Below are positions 37,886 through 46,658 of a DNA stretch of 64,000 bases, piece by piece. The stretch is from assembly GCF_001050345.1 (NCBI RefSeq), contig NZ_LFMW01000001.1, positions 62,001-126,000 on the forward strand, given 5' to 3'. The DNA comes from Pseudomonas fildesensis (lineage in GTDB: Bacteria > Pseudomonadota > Gammaproteobacteria > Pseudomonadales > Pseudomonadaceae). The position numbers and the translations under genes were made by a program. Numbering within the stretch: position 1 is the first letter of the stretch; every line of letters begins with the position of its first letter. The notes beneath the pieces were generated by a model that did no database searches, was not told the origin of the DNA, and saw nothing but the letters and a program-made list of their open reading frames with translations.

Positions 37886-38130
37886 CGGCCCACAGACCTG
37901 GGCGCCTCACGCAGCACCACCTTAATCGGCGACACACTGCAAATTGCCTGGAACTCACGCAGCGTCACCACGTTGAAGTCTTCATCGATATACACCACGC
38001 CCGCACCAATCAGTGCCGGGTCGCTGTCGATGGCGAAGAACAGTCGACGCAGGTCGATGCTGCTTTCAATCCGTTCTCGGGTAGTGCGGTGGGCCGAAGG
38101 GAATCCATCCCTGAGCAGGGCGGTTGTCAT
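37837..38130 (-). pseudogene. N-terminal part of the frameshifted membrane-protein gene
   Basis: A 97-codon frame with ATG at 38130. Residues 1-77 look like a soluble domain (SSIDLRRLFFAIDSDPALIG, VVYIDEDFNVVTLREFQAI). After REAP the sequence turns into a Ser/Arg/Trp-rich tail ([16 protein letters not shown]) typical of out-of-frame reading, while the other frame continues sensibly as [13 protein letters not shown] read this as a one-base deletion in a C-run, either a true mutation or a sequence error. Programmed frameshifting is less likely since no slippery heptamer is evident. Confidence 0.6.
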
Positions 38131-38315
38131 TCCTTAACACCTGATTTTTTGGCGTTCGAAGGTTAAAGATGGAATGGCGCAAATTAATATCAGAAAGTTC
38201 GTCATTTGAAGTCGGATGCTTCCCGATCCGGCTTTGCGGTCTTGTGTAATCGCCCCCGACAGAGGAACAGTGCGCCCCACGTCACTCCCGACGCACTACA
38301 GGACACGGAGCCAAC

Positions 38316-38804
38316 ATGGCAGTCGATATGTTTTTGAAGCTGGGCGATATCAAGGGTGAATCACGGGACCAGGCCCATCGCGACGAGATCGATATCACCG
38401 AGTGGGCGTGGGGTTTGTCGCAGACGGGGTCGATGCACTCGGGTACCGGAGGTGGCGCGGGCAAGGTCAATATCGCCAACCTCAACCTGAAAAAGCCGCT
38501 GGATAAATCCAGCCCCAACCTGATGATGGCCTGCGCCAGTGGCAAGCATTACCCCGAAGCAATACTGGTGGTACGCAAGGCGGGCGGTTCAAGCCCGGTG
38601 GAGTACCTGGTGATCACCTTGAAGGAAGTCATGGTGGTGTCCTACGGCACCGGTGCTGACAGTAAGGATGATGTGCTCTACGACAGCATCGCCTTGAACT
38701 TCGCCACCGTCGACGTCAGCTATCAGCCGCAGAAAGCCGATGGCGCCAAGGACGGTGGGCCGGTGAAGTTTGGCTGGAATATCCGGCAGAACGTCAAAGC
38801 CTGA
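38316..38804 (+). CDS. hcp1: Type VI secretion tube protein Hcp1 (orphan)
   Basis: A 162-residue Hcp protein that closely follows P. aeruginosa Hcp1: MAVDMFLKLGDIKGESRDQ at the start, GSMHSGTGGGAGKVN, TPNLMMACASGKHYP-like segment (here SPNLMMACASGKHYPEA), EYLVITLKEVMV and the ending GPVKFGWNIRQNV. Hexamers of Hcp stack into the secretion tube and carry small effectors in their lumen. No other type VI structural gene lies in the window, so this copy depends on a machine encoded elsewhere. Adjacent unknown ORFs are candidate cargo or immunity proteins. Confidence 0.93.
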   Translation: MAVDMFLKLGDIKGESRDQAHRDEIDITEWAWGLSQTGSMHSGTGGGAGKVNIANLNLKKPLDKSSPNLMMACASGKHYPEAILVVRKAGGSSPVEYLVITLKEVMVVSYGTGADSKDDVLYDSIALNFATVDVSYQPQKADGAKDGGPVKFGWNIRQNVKA

Positions 38805-38843
38805 AGCCTCATCGCGTGCCCGGACACAATCCGAATGATACAA

Positions 38844-38934
38844 GGAGCCGGCTTGCCTGCGATGGTCGTCAACGCAAACCCGGGAACCCGAGTGAACGCG
38901 GCGCCCGTGGGTTTTTCGCCGGCAAGCCGGCTCC
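38844..38934. repeat. REP pair downstream of hcp1
   Basis: Arms 38844-38862 (GGAGCCGGCTTGCCTGCGA) and 38916-38934 are complementary at 18 of 19 positions, a third REP family in this window. It separates hcp1 from the next small ORF and might reduce read-through. Confidence 0.88.
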
Positions 38935-39005
38935 AGGATCAGCAGGCGCCAGAATTAGGGGTTGAATTCCAACCGCACCCGCAGTCAACTTACGAGACGA
39001 AATTG

Positions 39006-39320
39006 ATGAGCGATATTTACTGGTTTTCTGTTCCCAACCTTGAGAAAAAGCGTTATCCCGAATGGCGTCGGTCATTCGGTGTGAATGACGAAAGACGCGT
39101 ATTCGTACCAGCGGCTATGGCCGCAGATACCGCAGCGCAGTTGGTCGTAGTGTTGGCAATCACTGAAAATCAGCCTGTTGCGGAGTATCTCAATCACCCC
39201 TTCGTACCCAGCGACTGGCTAAAAAGAGACTTTCCCAAACATCGTGATTTGATCGAGATCATTGAAGCGCGGGCTCAAGCTGAGGATGTTGTTTTACCTC
39301 GTGTCCCGCAGATTGCGTAA
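39006..39320 (+). CDS. Hypothetical protein beside hcp1
   Basis: A 104-residue soluble protein (start MSDIYWFSVPNLEKKRYPEW) with no signal or membrane segment and no recognised family. The longer frame from 38835 reads through the REP pair and is unlikely to be translated. GC content is lower than that of flanking genes, consistent with accessory DNA. As it follows an orphan hcp1 it could be a small Hcp-carried effector or its immunity protein, but nothing in the sequence proves this. Confidence 0.5.
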   Translation: MSDIYWFSVPNLEKKRYPEWRRSFGVNDERRVFVPAAMAADTAAQLVVVLAITENQPVAEYLNHPFVPSDWLKRDFPKHRDLIEIIEARAQAEDVVLPRVPQIA

Positions 39321-39354
39321 ACCTTCTGGATCGTTGGATCTCAAGAGAAACTCT

Positions 39355-39633
39355 ATGAAGCGTTCGCAGAGTCGGTCGTTCTGGTGCATCACAGCGGTTC
39401 TGACCGTTATTGTGGGGCTTTTAGGCTACCAAATAATTGATGGGTTAACTCGCGGTGTGGTGGTGGCTTTCAGTCGTGTCGGGCCTTCCATCACTTACAC
39501 GCTTGTGGAGCAACCGAAGCAGTATTGGTTCAACATTATTTGGCTGGCAGGTATTGAGATTTTCCTGATTGCGGTGACCCTTGTCACGGCTTGGATTGCG
39601 AGGGAAATGGCTAAAAACGAGCGATCGACTTAA
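39355..39633 (+). CDS. Small two-helix membrane protein
   Basis: A 92-residue protein with AAGAGA before its ATG. Two strong membrane helices are visible, CITAVLTVIVGLLGYQII (about residues 11-28) and IIWLAGIEIFLIAVTLVTAW (about 63-82), with a periplasmic loop of some 35 residues. Family unknown. It starts 34 bp after the previous ORF and is likely co-transcribed; small membrane proteins in this position are often immunity proteins, which remains a guess. Confidence 0.5.
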   Translation: MKRSQSRSFWCITAVLTVIVGLLGYQIIDGLTRGVVVAFSRVGPSITYTLVEQPKQYWFNIIWLAGIEIFLIAVTLVTAWIAREMAKNERST

Positions 39634-39767
39634 AGCGTTTTGACGCCAGGCGTCGTTGTCATCGCACAAGTGCGATCCCGAACAAGGCGGCACTGTCAAC
39701 GCGCCGCTATTGTTCCTTGACTCGCTCAAACAAGAGAGGGCGTCGTTGTGACGCTATTCCCCGTGGC

Positions 39768-41231
39768 TCATTCACCAAACCCCACAATGGCCTTGGTTTC
39801 CAGGTATTCCTCAAAACCCTGCACACCATACTCCCGACCATTCCCCGAGCGCTTGTAGCCACCAAACGGCGCCATAGGATTCCACGCGGGGTAGTTCAGG
39901 TGCACTTGCCCGGCGCGAATACGCGACGCCACGGCACGGGCAAGGTCAAGGTCCTGCGCCTGAACGTGGGCGCCCAACCCGTAGATCGTGTCGTTTGCGA
40001 TAGCGACCGCCTCATCGACCGTCTCGTAAGCAATGATGCACAACACGGGGCCGAATATTTCCTCTTGAGCAATGCGCATTGCGCTATCCACGTTGGAGAA
40101 TACCGTCGGCCGGGTATAGAAGCCCTTTTCAAATCCCGTCACGCGTCCCGGCCCACCGCACACCAGTTTTGCACCCTCGTCGAGGCCTGCCTCGATCATC
40201 GTTTGAATGCGATTGAACTGTGCTTCGTTGGCAATCGGACCCAATTGTGTATCTTCCGCTTGCGGGTCGCCCACGATGATTGCATTGGCGGTTGCTGCGG
40301 CCAGGGATTCAACCTCGGCCAGGCGGCTTTTTGGCACAATCATTCGGGTCGGCGCGCTGCACGATTGGCCAACATTGCGAAACGCAGCCATCACGCCCAG
40401 CGGCACGGCTTTGGCGAAGTCGGCGTCAGGCAGCAGCACATTCGGCGACTTGCCCCCCAGTTCCTGGGTGACGCGTTTCACCGTAGTGGCAGCCGCTTGT
40501 GCAACCAGCGCGCCTGCGCGGTTGGAGCCGGTGATAGAAATCATGTCGATATCCGGATGTGCCGCCATGGCTGCGCCGACCTCGGCACCGCTGCCGTTCA
40601 CCAGATTGAACACGCCAGGCGGCAGGCCTGCGTCATGCACCAGTTGTGCAAACAGCAGGGCGCTCAGAGGCGACAGTTCGCTGGGCTTCAACACCACGGT
40701 GCACCCGGCGGCTATCGCGGGAGCGACTTTCGCGGTGATTTGGTACAGCGGCCAGTTCCACGGCGTGATGAGACCGCAGACACCGATGGGTTCGCGCTCG
40801 ATCGCGGTGCCGCCTTCAATCGTCCGGAAGCGATAGCTGGACAGCAGATCACGTGCGACCCGAACGTGCTCGGCCGCCAGCGGCACTTGCATTGCCCGGG
40901 CGGAGCTGATTGAAGCGCCCATTTCGAGGGTGAGGGCCTGCGCAAACAGCTCTTTTCGCTCAAGGATCAGCTCGTGGATTTTTCCAAGTACTCGCGCACG
41001 TAACTCGGGGGAGGTAGCAGACCAACCCGTAAACGCCGCACGCGCTGCCGCGACCGCCCGATCGACATCTTCTGCAGACCCTCGCGCGACCTGTGCGACA
41101 ACCTGTTCAGTGGCCGGATTGACCACGTCCAGGCTGGCCGGGATTACCGGGGAAGACCAGCGGCCGTTAATATAAAACTGATGAGCCGTTTGCGGATCAA
41201 CGCTGTAGCTATTCGAAGATTGGGTTGTCAT
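39768..41231 (-). CDS. NAD(P)-dependent aldehyde dehydrogenase
   Basis: A 487-residue aldehyde dehydrogenase. The cofactor-binding and catalytic landmarks are present: LITPWNWPLYQITAKVAPA, KPSELSPLSALLFA, the general-base glutamate in TQELGGKSPN, and the nucleophile Cys291 in NVGQSCSAPTR. AGGGAG eight bases before the ATG fixes the start. It lies 147 bp after the GNAT gene on the same strand and is the last gene of the DSD1/RidA/FAD-oxidase module, so it probably oxidises an aldehyde released by those enzymes to the acid. The substrate is not evident from sequence. Confidence 0.9.
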   Translation of the reverse strand: MTTQSSNSYSVDPQTAHQFYINGRWSSPVIPASLDVVNPATEQVVAQVARGSAEDVDRAVAAARAAFTGWSATSPELRARVLGKIHELILERKELFAQALTLEMGASISSARAMQVPLAAEHVRVARDLLSSYRFRTIEGGTAIEREPIGVCGLITPWNWPLYQITAKVAPAIAAGCTVVLKPSELSPLSALLFAQLVHDAGLPPGVFNLVNGSGAEVGAAMAAHPDIDMISITGSNRAGALVAQAAATTVKRVTQELGGKSPNVLLPDADFAKAVPLGVMAAFRNVGQSCSAPTRMIVPKSRLAEVESLAAATANAIIVGDPQAEDTQLGPIANEAQFNRIQTMIEAGLDEGAKLVCGGPGRVTGFEKGFYTRPTVFSNVDSAMRIAQEEIFGPVLCIIAYETVDEAVAIANDTIYGLGAHVQAQDLDLARAVASRIRAGQVHLNYPAWNPMAPFGGYKRSGNGREYGVQGFEEYLETKAIVGFGE

Positions 41232-41378
41232 CCAACTGGCTCCCTGGAGCGGTAATAGGCGCTGCGAACAGCACGCCCCTGTCGTCTGAATAAGCTAGCA
41301 AAACGGTCCAGGCAAAAGATGCCGTTGTTCAAGCCAGCAAGGGATAATCTGCTGAATCTGGCGGGCCCGCCTTGCTCC

Positions 41379-42218
41379 CTAGCCGATTGCTTGCGTCACC
41401 AGCGCAAACTGGGTGATGCCGCCGCTTGATTGCGGCGGCAAACCCAGCACCATCCGCGGCGCTTTATCCACGCATGGCAGCCCCAGGCTCTCGAGCCACT
41501 CAGCCAACCCGCACGCGGTTGGAATGTCGAATCGCACGAAGGCACCAGGGATCAAGTGCAACAGGTGGGTGATCAATTGTTGGGCCTGTTCCAGGTTTTG
41601 CGCGACCACTGGACCAATGATATGCCCCCGGCCAAATCGACGGAGCAGGGCGCAACCTCTCAGTTGCCCGTCCACATCGATACCGACCACGTGCTCGGCC
41701 GTTGGCAGCAGGTCGTTGAGTACTCCAGTGCGGTCCAGACCGCTACCGGCATTGGCCAACTCGATCAGCTTCGGGTACTCAGCCAGGCTTAATACGCGAC
41801 ATCTCGAGTGCTTGATCAAGGGCGCCGGCGTCTGCGGCACACCCTGATGTTGCTGGATTCGCGCGAAGTCGACGAAGCCCATGCTTGCATAAAGCGGCGC
41901 GCCTGATTCGGTGGCGTTGAGGATCGGCGTGCGCGGTGCCGCAGCCTCCAGGCACAGGTTCATCAGGCGGCGCCCGATGCCTTTTCCCTGATGGTGATCG
42001 CTCACGATCACCAGGCCGATGGAGGAGTAAACGCCCTGATGGCAGGCGAACGCCACGCCAACCAGTTGGCCGTCCTGTTCCGCGACGAAGCCTTCGGACG
42101 TGCGCTGCACCATGGCCCAATCTTCCTCGCGGTGAGGCCATTTCAGGTGCACGGAGAGCGCGTGGGCGGCGGGCATGTCGGCGGCAGTGACCGTGCGATA
42201 AACGTAGGCGTGGCTCAT
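41379..42218 (-). CDS. GNAT-family N-acetyltransferase (tandem-domain type)
   Basis: A 279-residue acetyltransferase. The N-terminal GNAT domain carries the acetyl-CoA motif VIVSDHHQGKGIGRRLM; the C-terminal half (about 140-279) is a second, degenerate GNAT/SCP2-like domain with GCALLRRFGRGHIIGPVVA, typical of the YitH/HsnT type. Its ATG overlaps the stop of the FAD oxidase gene. A clear paralogue of similar length lies at 46659-47510. The acceptor substrate is unknown; in this context it might be an amine or an amino acid. Confidence 0.86.
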   Translation of the reverse strand: MSHAYVYRTVTAADMPAAHALSVHLKWPHREEDWAMVQRTSEGFVAEQDGQLVGVAFACHQGVYSSIGLVIVSDHHQGKGIGRRLMNLCLEAAAPRTPILNATESGAPLYASMGFVDFARIQQHQGVPQTPAPLIKHSRCRVLSLAEYPKLIELANAGSGLDRTGVLNDLLPTAEHVVGIDVDGQLRGCALLRRFGRGHIIGPVVAQNLEQAQQLITHLLHLIPGAFVRFDIPTACGLAEWLESLGLPCVDKAPRMVLGLPPQSSGGITQFALVTQAIG

Positions 42219-43387
42219 ATCAGTTTTCCTGTGGTGGGGGCGTTTGCAGGCACCGTCGAAGGTTGGGTAAACCGCCGGATATCGAACTGGCTGATCAAGG
42301 TGCTGGTGCTCCCGGTACTGATCAGTTCAGCCATCACATCCCCCACGCCCGGGCCGAGCTGGAAGCCGTGGCCGCAGAAACCGAAGGCATAAAACAGCCC
42401 GTCCACGCTGCCGCTCGGGCCCATGACTGGCAGGGAGTCCGGCGTGTAGCTCTCGATGCCGCTCCACACGCGGATAATGTTCAGCTTCTCTGCGCCGGGT
42501 AACAGTCGGCGCATTTGTCGCATCTGGTTGAGCAGGCTTTGCGGTTTGAAATACGCCCGTCGGTTGAGCATGTCGGGGGTGCAGCGGTTGCCGCCGCCAA
42601 TGATGATGTTGCCGCGCGGAATCTGCCGGAAGTAGATCACCTCTTCCTTGATTTTGGTAAACACTCCGATCACGGTTGGCAAGGCGTAGGGCACCGGTTC
42701 AGTGACTGACATCTGCGGGCCGTTGGGCTCAAGCGGCACCGGCTCACCGAAGCGCTCCGACAACCTCGCAGCCCAGGCGCCAGCGGTAATCAACAGTTGT
42801 TCGGCGACGAATAACTGCCCATCCGTGGTGGTGACCTGGAACAGGCCATTGACCTTTTGCACGTCGGCGACTTCGGTACGTTCTTCTATCCGCGCCCCGA
42901 GGCGCCGGGCTGCGCGGGCAAACGCCGGTGCCGCCAGGCGCGGGTTGGCGTGCCCGTCGTGGGGCGCGTAGGAGCCGCCTTTAACGTCCGGGCCAAGGAA
43001 ACCGAAGCGCCGGTGCAGCTCGGCGCCGCGATAGATTTTAAGGTCCAGTTGGGCGGCTTCCGGCGCGGCGGCATAGGCCTCCAGCTCAGCGATTTCATCT
43101 TCGCGATAACACACGCGCATATGCCCGCTGGCAATAAACTCCAGGTCATCGTCGATCAGCTCCGGCAGGCGTTTCCACAACGCCCAGGAACGATTGGCCA
43201 GCTCGAGCTGGCCCAGGTAGCGGCCCTGGCGGCGTACGTTGCCGAAGTTCACGCCGCTGGCGTACTGACCAATCTGGTCGCGCTCCAGCAGCGTGACCGA
43301 GCAACCGCGCCGACGCAGGAAAAACGCTGACGATGCGCCCATGATGCCGCCACCGATGATCAATACGTCGCTTTTTTGCGGATTCAT
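42215..43387 (-). CDS. FAD-dependent amino-acid/amine oxidase (DAO family)
   Basis: A 390-residue flavoprotein of the D-amino-acid/sarcosine oxidase family. The dinucleotide-binding motif VLIIGGGIMGASSAFFL starts at residue 8, followed by the LLERDQIGQYASGVNFGN segment, and the C-terminal FAD-binding SLPVMGPSGSVDGLFYAFG and GHGFQLGPGVGDVMAEL. Resembles HcnC/OoxB-type beta subunits. It is highly similar to the enzyme at 57059-58213, but unlike that copy it has no adjacent small iron-sulfur or FAD/NAD subunit. Its ATG overlaps the ridA stop, linking it to an imine-producing reaction. Confidence 0.9.
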   Translation of the reverse strand: MNPQKSDVLIIGGGIMGASSAFFLRRRGCSVTLLERDQIGQYASGVNFGNVRRQGRYLGQLELANRSWALWKRLPELIDDDLEFIASGHMRVCYREDEIAELEAYAAAPEAAQLDLKIYRGAELHRRFGFLGPDVKGGSYAPHDGHANPRLAAPAFARAARRLGARIEERTEVADVQKVNGLFQVTTTDGQLFVAEQLLITAGAWAARLSERFGEPVPLEPNGPQMSVTEPVPYALPTVIGVFTKIKEEVIYFRQIPRGNIIIGGGNRCTPDMLNRRAYFKPQSLLNQMRQMRRLLPGAEKLNIIRVWSGIESYTPDSLPVMGPSGSVDGLFYAFGFCGHGFQLGPGVGDVMAELISTGSTSTLISQFDIRRFTQPSTVPANAPTTGKLI

Positions 43388-43788
43388 AACGGTTCCTTGT
43401 GTGCGGTCCGGGCGACGGCTTCGATTTCGATCAGGTAGCCATGATGCAGCACCGGAACGGGCACTACGGCGCGCGCTGGCCGATGGTCGCCGAGGTAGTG
43501 CGCATACAGTTGATCAAAGGCGGGCCAGTGTTCTATCCCGACCACATACACCGTCACTTTGAGCAGGTCACGGGGGCCCAGGCCTGCTTCACTCAGAATC
43601 GCCAGCAGATTATCCAGGGCGATCGACGCCTGGACCTCGAACGGTTGATCGGCGCTGTGCTCGCCATTCGCGCGTACCGGCAGTTGCCCGGACACATACA
43701 CAACCCCGCCATGCGACACCGCCTGCGAATAATGCCCGCCCGGTGCGGCCGCGTTGGCCGTCTGAATCACGTTTAGGTTACCAGCCAT
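43384..43788 (-). CDS. RidA-family enamine/imine deaminase
   Basis: A 134-residue RidA/YjgF/UK114 protein. The key arginine R106 (in PARAVVPVPVL) and E121 (in YLIEIEAVAR) that hydrolyse imines are present, as is the PGGHYSQAV opening. The preferred ATG (43788, GGAGTC upstream) overlaps the end of the DSD1-like gene by 11 bp; the frame is open to 43818. RidA proteins release ammonia from reactive enamines made by PLP enzymes or by amino-acid oxidases. Both enzyme types flank this gene, which is a strong contextual fit. Confidence 0.9.
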   Translation of the reverse strand: MAGNLNVIQTANAAAPGGHYSQAVSHGGVVYVSGQLPVRANGEHSADQPFEVQASIALDNLLAILSEAGLGPRDLLKVTVYVVGIEHWPAFDQLYAHYLGDHRPARAVVPVPVLHHGYLIEIEAVARTAHKEPL

Positions 43789-44914
43789 GCAGGCGACTCC
43801 AGGTGTGCACCGCGCCATCGGCGTCTACGGCGTGATAGTCCGGGAACTGCGCACCCGTGGCGCAGGCATGGTTGGGCAGGATGCGTAGGCGGCTGCCGAT
43901 GGGGAAACGCGCGACAAGGTCGTCACTGCCGGCGGCGCCCAGGGTGATGATGCCGTGTTCCTGATTGGCCCCAGTGACCAGCGCGCCTTCGATCCAGTCG
44001 CCCGCTTCGGTACACACTTGCCCATAACCAAAGTCCTGGCGCTGACGCTGCGTGCCGCGATCACGACTCATGGCCATCCAGCCGGCGTCGGTGATGATCC
44101 AGCCTTTGTCCTGCTGATGGCCAATGACGGTGGTCATTACACTCAGCGCCAATTCGTCTGCCTGGCACACCCCGATGTTGTGCATCACCAGATCGAAGAA
44201 CACATACACGCCCGCGCGCACTTCGGTGATGCCCTCCAGGTTCAGTGCCGAAAGTGCAGTGGGGGTGGAACCGATGCTGACTTCGGGGCACGCCATGCCG
44301 GTTTCGCGGATTCGTTCTGCGGCGCGTACGCAAAGCAAGCGTTCCTGCTCAGCCAGCGCTTGCAGGGCTTCAAGCGTGTCCAACTCGTAACTGGACCCGG
44401 CGTGGGTCATCACGCCACGCAGTTGCATGCCGCCTTCGCTCAAGATGCGCGCTACGTCTATGAGTGAATCGTCTTCAGCGGCGAGGCCTGAACGATGGCC
44501 GTCGCAATCGATTTCAATCCACACGTCAAAGCGTTCGTCATGTTGCTGTGCGAACGCGACGATAGCCTGGGCGCCTGAGACGCTGTCGGTGAGGACGCTC
44601 AGGTTGCAGCCCTTGCGCCGCAGTGCCAGGGCCTGGGGCAGTTTGCCCGGTGCGATTGCCACGGCGTAGAACACATCGCTGATGCCTGCGGTGAAACAAT
44701 GCTCGGCTTCTTTGAGGGTGGAGACCGTGACACCGCTGGCACCTGCGTCGATCTGAGCCTGGATCACCGGCAGGCACTTGCTGGTTTTGATGTGCGGGCG
44801 CAAACGTACGCCAAGAGTGCCCATGCGCTGCTGCATACGCTGGATATTGCGCTGCATTCGCGAGACATCGATGAGCGCAGCAGGTGTATCGAGGGAGGCA
44901 ATTGCCGTGGACAT
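43778..44914 (-). CDS. DSD1/D-threonine-aldolase-type PLP enzyme
   Basis: A 378-residue PLP enzyme with an alanine-racemase-type N-terminal barrel. The PLP lysine is K43 in LRPHIKTSK; the C-terminal metal site is suggested by the HxC of LPNHACAT followed by DYHAVD, as in metal-activated D-serine dehydratase (DSD1) and D-threonine aldolase. It would either deaminate a D-serine-like substrate or split a D-3-hydroxyamino acid into glycine and an aldehyde. The presence of an aldehyde dehydrogenase and a FAD oxidase in the operon favours the aldolase reading. ATG 44914 chosen over GTG 44947. First gene of a five-gene operon. Confidence 0.85.
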   Translation of the reverse strand: MSTAIASLDTPAALIDVSRMQRNIQRMQQRMGTLGVRLRPHIKTSKCLPVIQAQIDAGASGVTVSTLKEAEHCFTAGISDVFYAVAIAPGKLPQALALRRKGCNLSVLTDSVSGAQAIVAFAQQHDERFDVWIEIDCDGHRSGLAAEDDSLIDVARILSEGGMQLRGVMTHAGSSYELDTLEALQALAEQERLLCVRAAERIRETGMACPEVSIGSTPTALSALNLEGITEVRAGVYVFFDLVMHNIGVCQADELALSVMTTVIGHQQDKGWIITDAGWMAMSRDRGTQRQRQDFGYGQVCTEAGDWIEGALVTGANQEHGIITLGAAGSDDLVARFPIGSRLRILPNHACATGAQFPDYHAVDADGAVHTWSRLHGW

Positions 44915-45009
44915 GGGGGAACTCGAGTGGCTGGGTACAGGCAGCACTCTACTCAGCTGTCCTTAAGTTGTGGTTCAATAAAAGCTAATCAATCATTAAG
45001 TAAAATTGA

Positions 45010-45894
45010 ATGATTTCCATCGAAGACCTGCGCCTCGCCGTCACGCTTGCACGCTCTGAGTCCCTGAGTGCCGCCGCCAGAGCCCTGAATGTCTCCCCGC
45101 CAGCGCTTTCCATGCGGCTGCGCAAGTTGGAGACGCTGCTGGGGCTGACCCTGGCCAATCGCGACGCCCGACGTCTCAGCCTCACGGCGGATGGTGAGCG
45201 GTTTTCCCGCGAAAGCGCGCTGTTGCTGGAACAGTTGGAGGCGCTCCCGGAGTCGTTCAGGCAAAAGGACGAAAGCCTGGTAGGCACATTGAGGCTGGCG
45301 GCGCCGTTTGGCTATGGTCGACAGCGCATCGCACCGCTGTTGGCGCGTTTTGCCAGGTTGCATCCACAGCTTCGCCTGCATCTGGATTTGCGCGAGACAC
45401 CTTGGCCTGATCGGCATGACAGCGATGCTGTGATTCACATCGGGCATCTCAATGACAGCCTGTGGACTGCTCGGCAACTCACGGCAAACGAGCGCTGGTT
45501 ATGCGCGAGCCCAGCCTACCTGCAAGAGTACGGCGTGCCGTCCTCGCCGGACCAGCTCGCGAAGCATCGCTGCATTTGCATTCGCGAGAATGATGAAGAT
45601 GTCACGTTGTGGCATATGCGTAAGGGGCAGGCCCGTAAAACGCTGCGCGTAGAGCCGGCGTTGCTGAGTAACGACGGAAGCGTCGCCCGGCGGTGGGCCG
45701 AGCAAGGCTTGGGGCTGGTGCTGCGTTCCCAGTGGGATGTCGGTGACGCCGTCGCCAGTGGCAACCTGGTACGGGTGTTGGAGGATTGGCGCTTTGACAG
45801 CGCACCGATCCTCCTGCTGTTACCTTCGCGCAAACTTCGCAGCCCGCGCGTACAGGCATTGGTGGCGTTTCTGGAAGATGCGTTGAAAGCCTGA
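45010..45894 (+). CDS. LysR-family transcriptional regulator
   Basis: A 294-residue LysR-type regulator with the DNA-binding domain at residues 1-62 (SIEDLRLAVTLARSESLSAA, VSPPALSMRLRKLETLLG). It is divergent from the DSD1-like gene with only 95 bp between the starts, a classical arrangement for substrate-induced activation of that operon. It resembles the DsdC/GcvA-like group in general form, but the effector is not predictable. Confidence 0.88.
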   Translation: MISIEDLRLAVTLARSESLSAAARALNVSPPALSMRLRKLETLLGLTLANRDARRLSLTADGERFSRESALLLEQLEALPESFRQKDESLVGTLRLAAPFGYGRQRIAPLLARFARLHPQLRLHLDLRETPWPDRHDSDAVIHIGHLNDSLWTARQLTANERWLCASPAYLQEYGVPSSPDQLAKHRCICIRENDEDVTLWHMRKGQARKTLRVEPALLSNDGSVARRWAEQGLGLVLRSQWDVGDAVASGNLVRVLEDWRFDSAPILLLLPSRKLRSPRVQALVAFLEDALKA

Positions 45895-45922
45895 TCAGGG
45901 CGATGAGTAGCCCTGACCGACT

Positions 45923-46636
45923 TTACTTCACCGCATACACCTTGCGCACATACACCGTGCTTTTCCAGGCGCACGGTGCGCCTTTGGCCACGAACACCGT
46001 ATCACCGGTATTGACCGTGACTTCGACCCCCTCGCTATCTTGCAAGGTGACGCTGCCTTCCAGCAGGTGCATCAATTCATGCAGTTTGTGTGCGCGCGCG
46101 TGGCGGGCGTAGGGCGTCGAGTCCCAGATGCCGATGCGCAATTCGGTGGCGGCATCGTCGAACAGGTTGAGCGCGCGGCACTGCGGCGTGGGGCCGATCA
46201 GGATCGCCGGTTCCGGTGCGGCCGAGGGGGTTAGCAGGGTGTGCGGGTCGAGCAGGGTCAGGCCGGGGCGGGCGGGGGCGTCGGCCAGGTCGACGGCGCA
46301 GAACGCCCACTCGCTGGCGCTGCTCGCCTGCACGGTAAGACGAGTGCCTCGGCCGATCACGGCGCTGGCGCCGACGCCCAATTCCAGCGTCTGTTCTGCA
46401 CTGCTGAGCACCACGTGGCCGGCGTGCACCACCAGTGTTTCGCTGTGCGGGAAATCTTCGATTATGGCTTCGCCGCTGAACTGCACCAGGCCTGCGGATA
46501 CGCCGTCATCGCCCTGCCAGGCGAGTTGGCGTGTGTCGCCGAACGGATCAAGCGCGCTTAACGCCGCTGTGTTGAAGGACGTGGCAACGCGGCTGCTGTC
46601 GGCGCGCGCCAACAGCAGAATACGGGGAGATGACAT
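45923..46636 (-). CDS. Bicupin-domain protein
   Basis: A 237-residue protein with two cupin barrels. The first is weak (PHSETLVVHAGHVVLSS near 65-80); the second, near 165-225, is clear: HKLHELMHLLEGSVTLQD followed by GDTVFVAKGAPCAWKS. The His/Glu pattern is consistent with a metal site. Cupins of this layout are enzymes or small-molecule binding proteins in amino-acid and amine catabolism; the specific reaction is unknown. GGAG precedes the ATG, and the gene follows the GNAT gene by 22 bp. Confidence 0.8.
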   Translation of the reverse strand: MSSPRILLLARADSSRVATSFNTAALSALDPFGDTRQLAWQGDDGVSAGLVQFSGEAIIEDFPHSETLVVHAGHVVLSSAEQTLELGVGASAVIGRGTRLTVQASSASEWAFCAVDLADAPARPGLTLLDPHTLLTPSAAPEPAILIGPTPQCRALNLFDDAATELRIGIWDSTPYARHARAHKLHELMHLLEGSVTLQDSEGVEVTVNTGDTVFVAKGAPCAWKSTVYVRKVYAVK

Positions 46637-46658
46637 GGGAAGTGCTCCGTGAGGAAAG

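Noticed and set aside
38316..38804. Part of a type VI secretion cluster
   Set aside because: No tss or vgrG gene lies within the window; only the tube protein is present, so it is called an orphan.
38835..39005. Longer start for the 104-residue protein
   Set aside because: The additional residues are translated from the REP pair, which is not expected to be coding.
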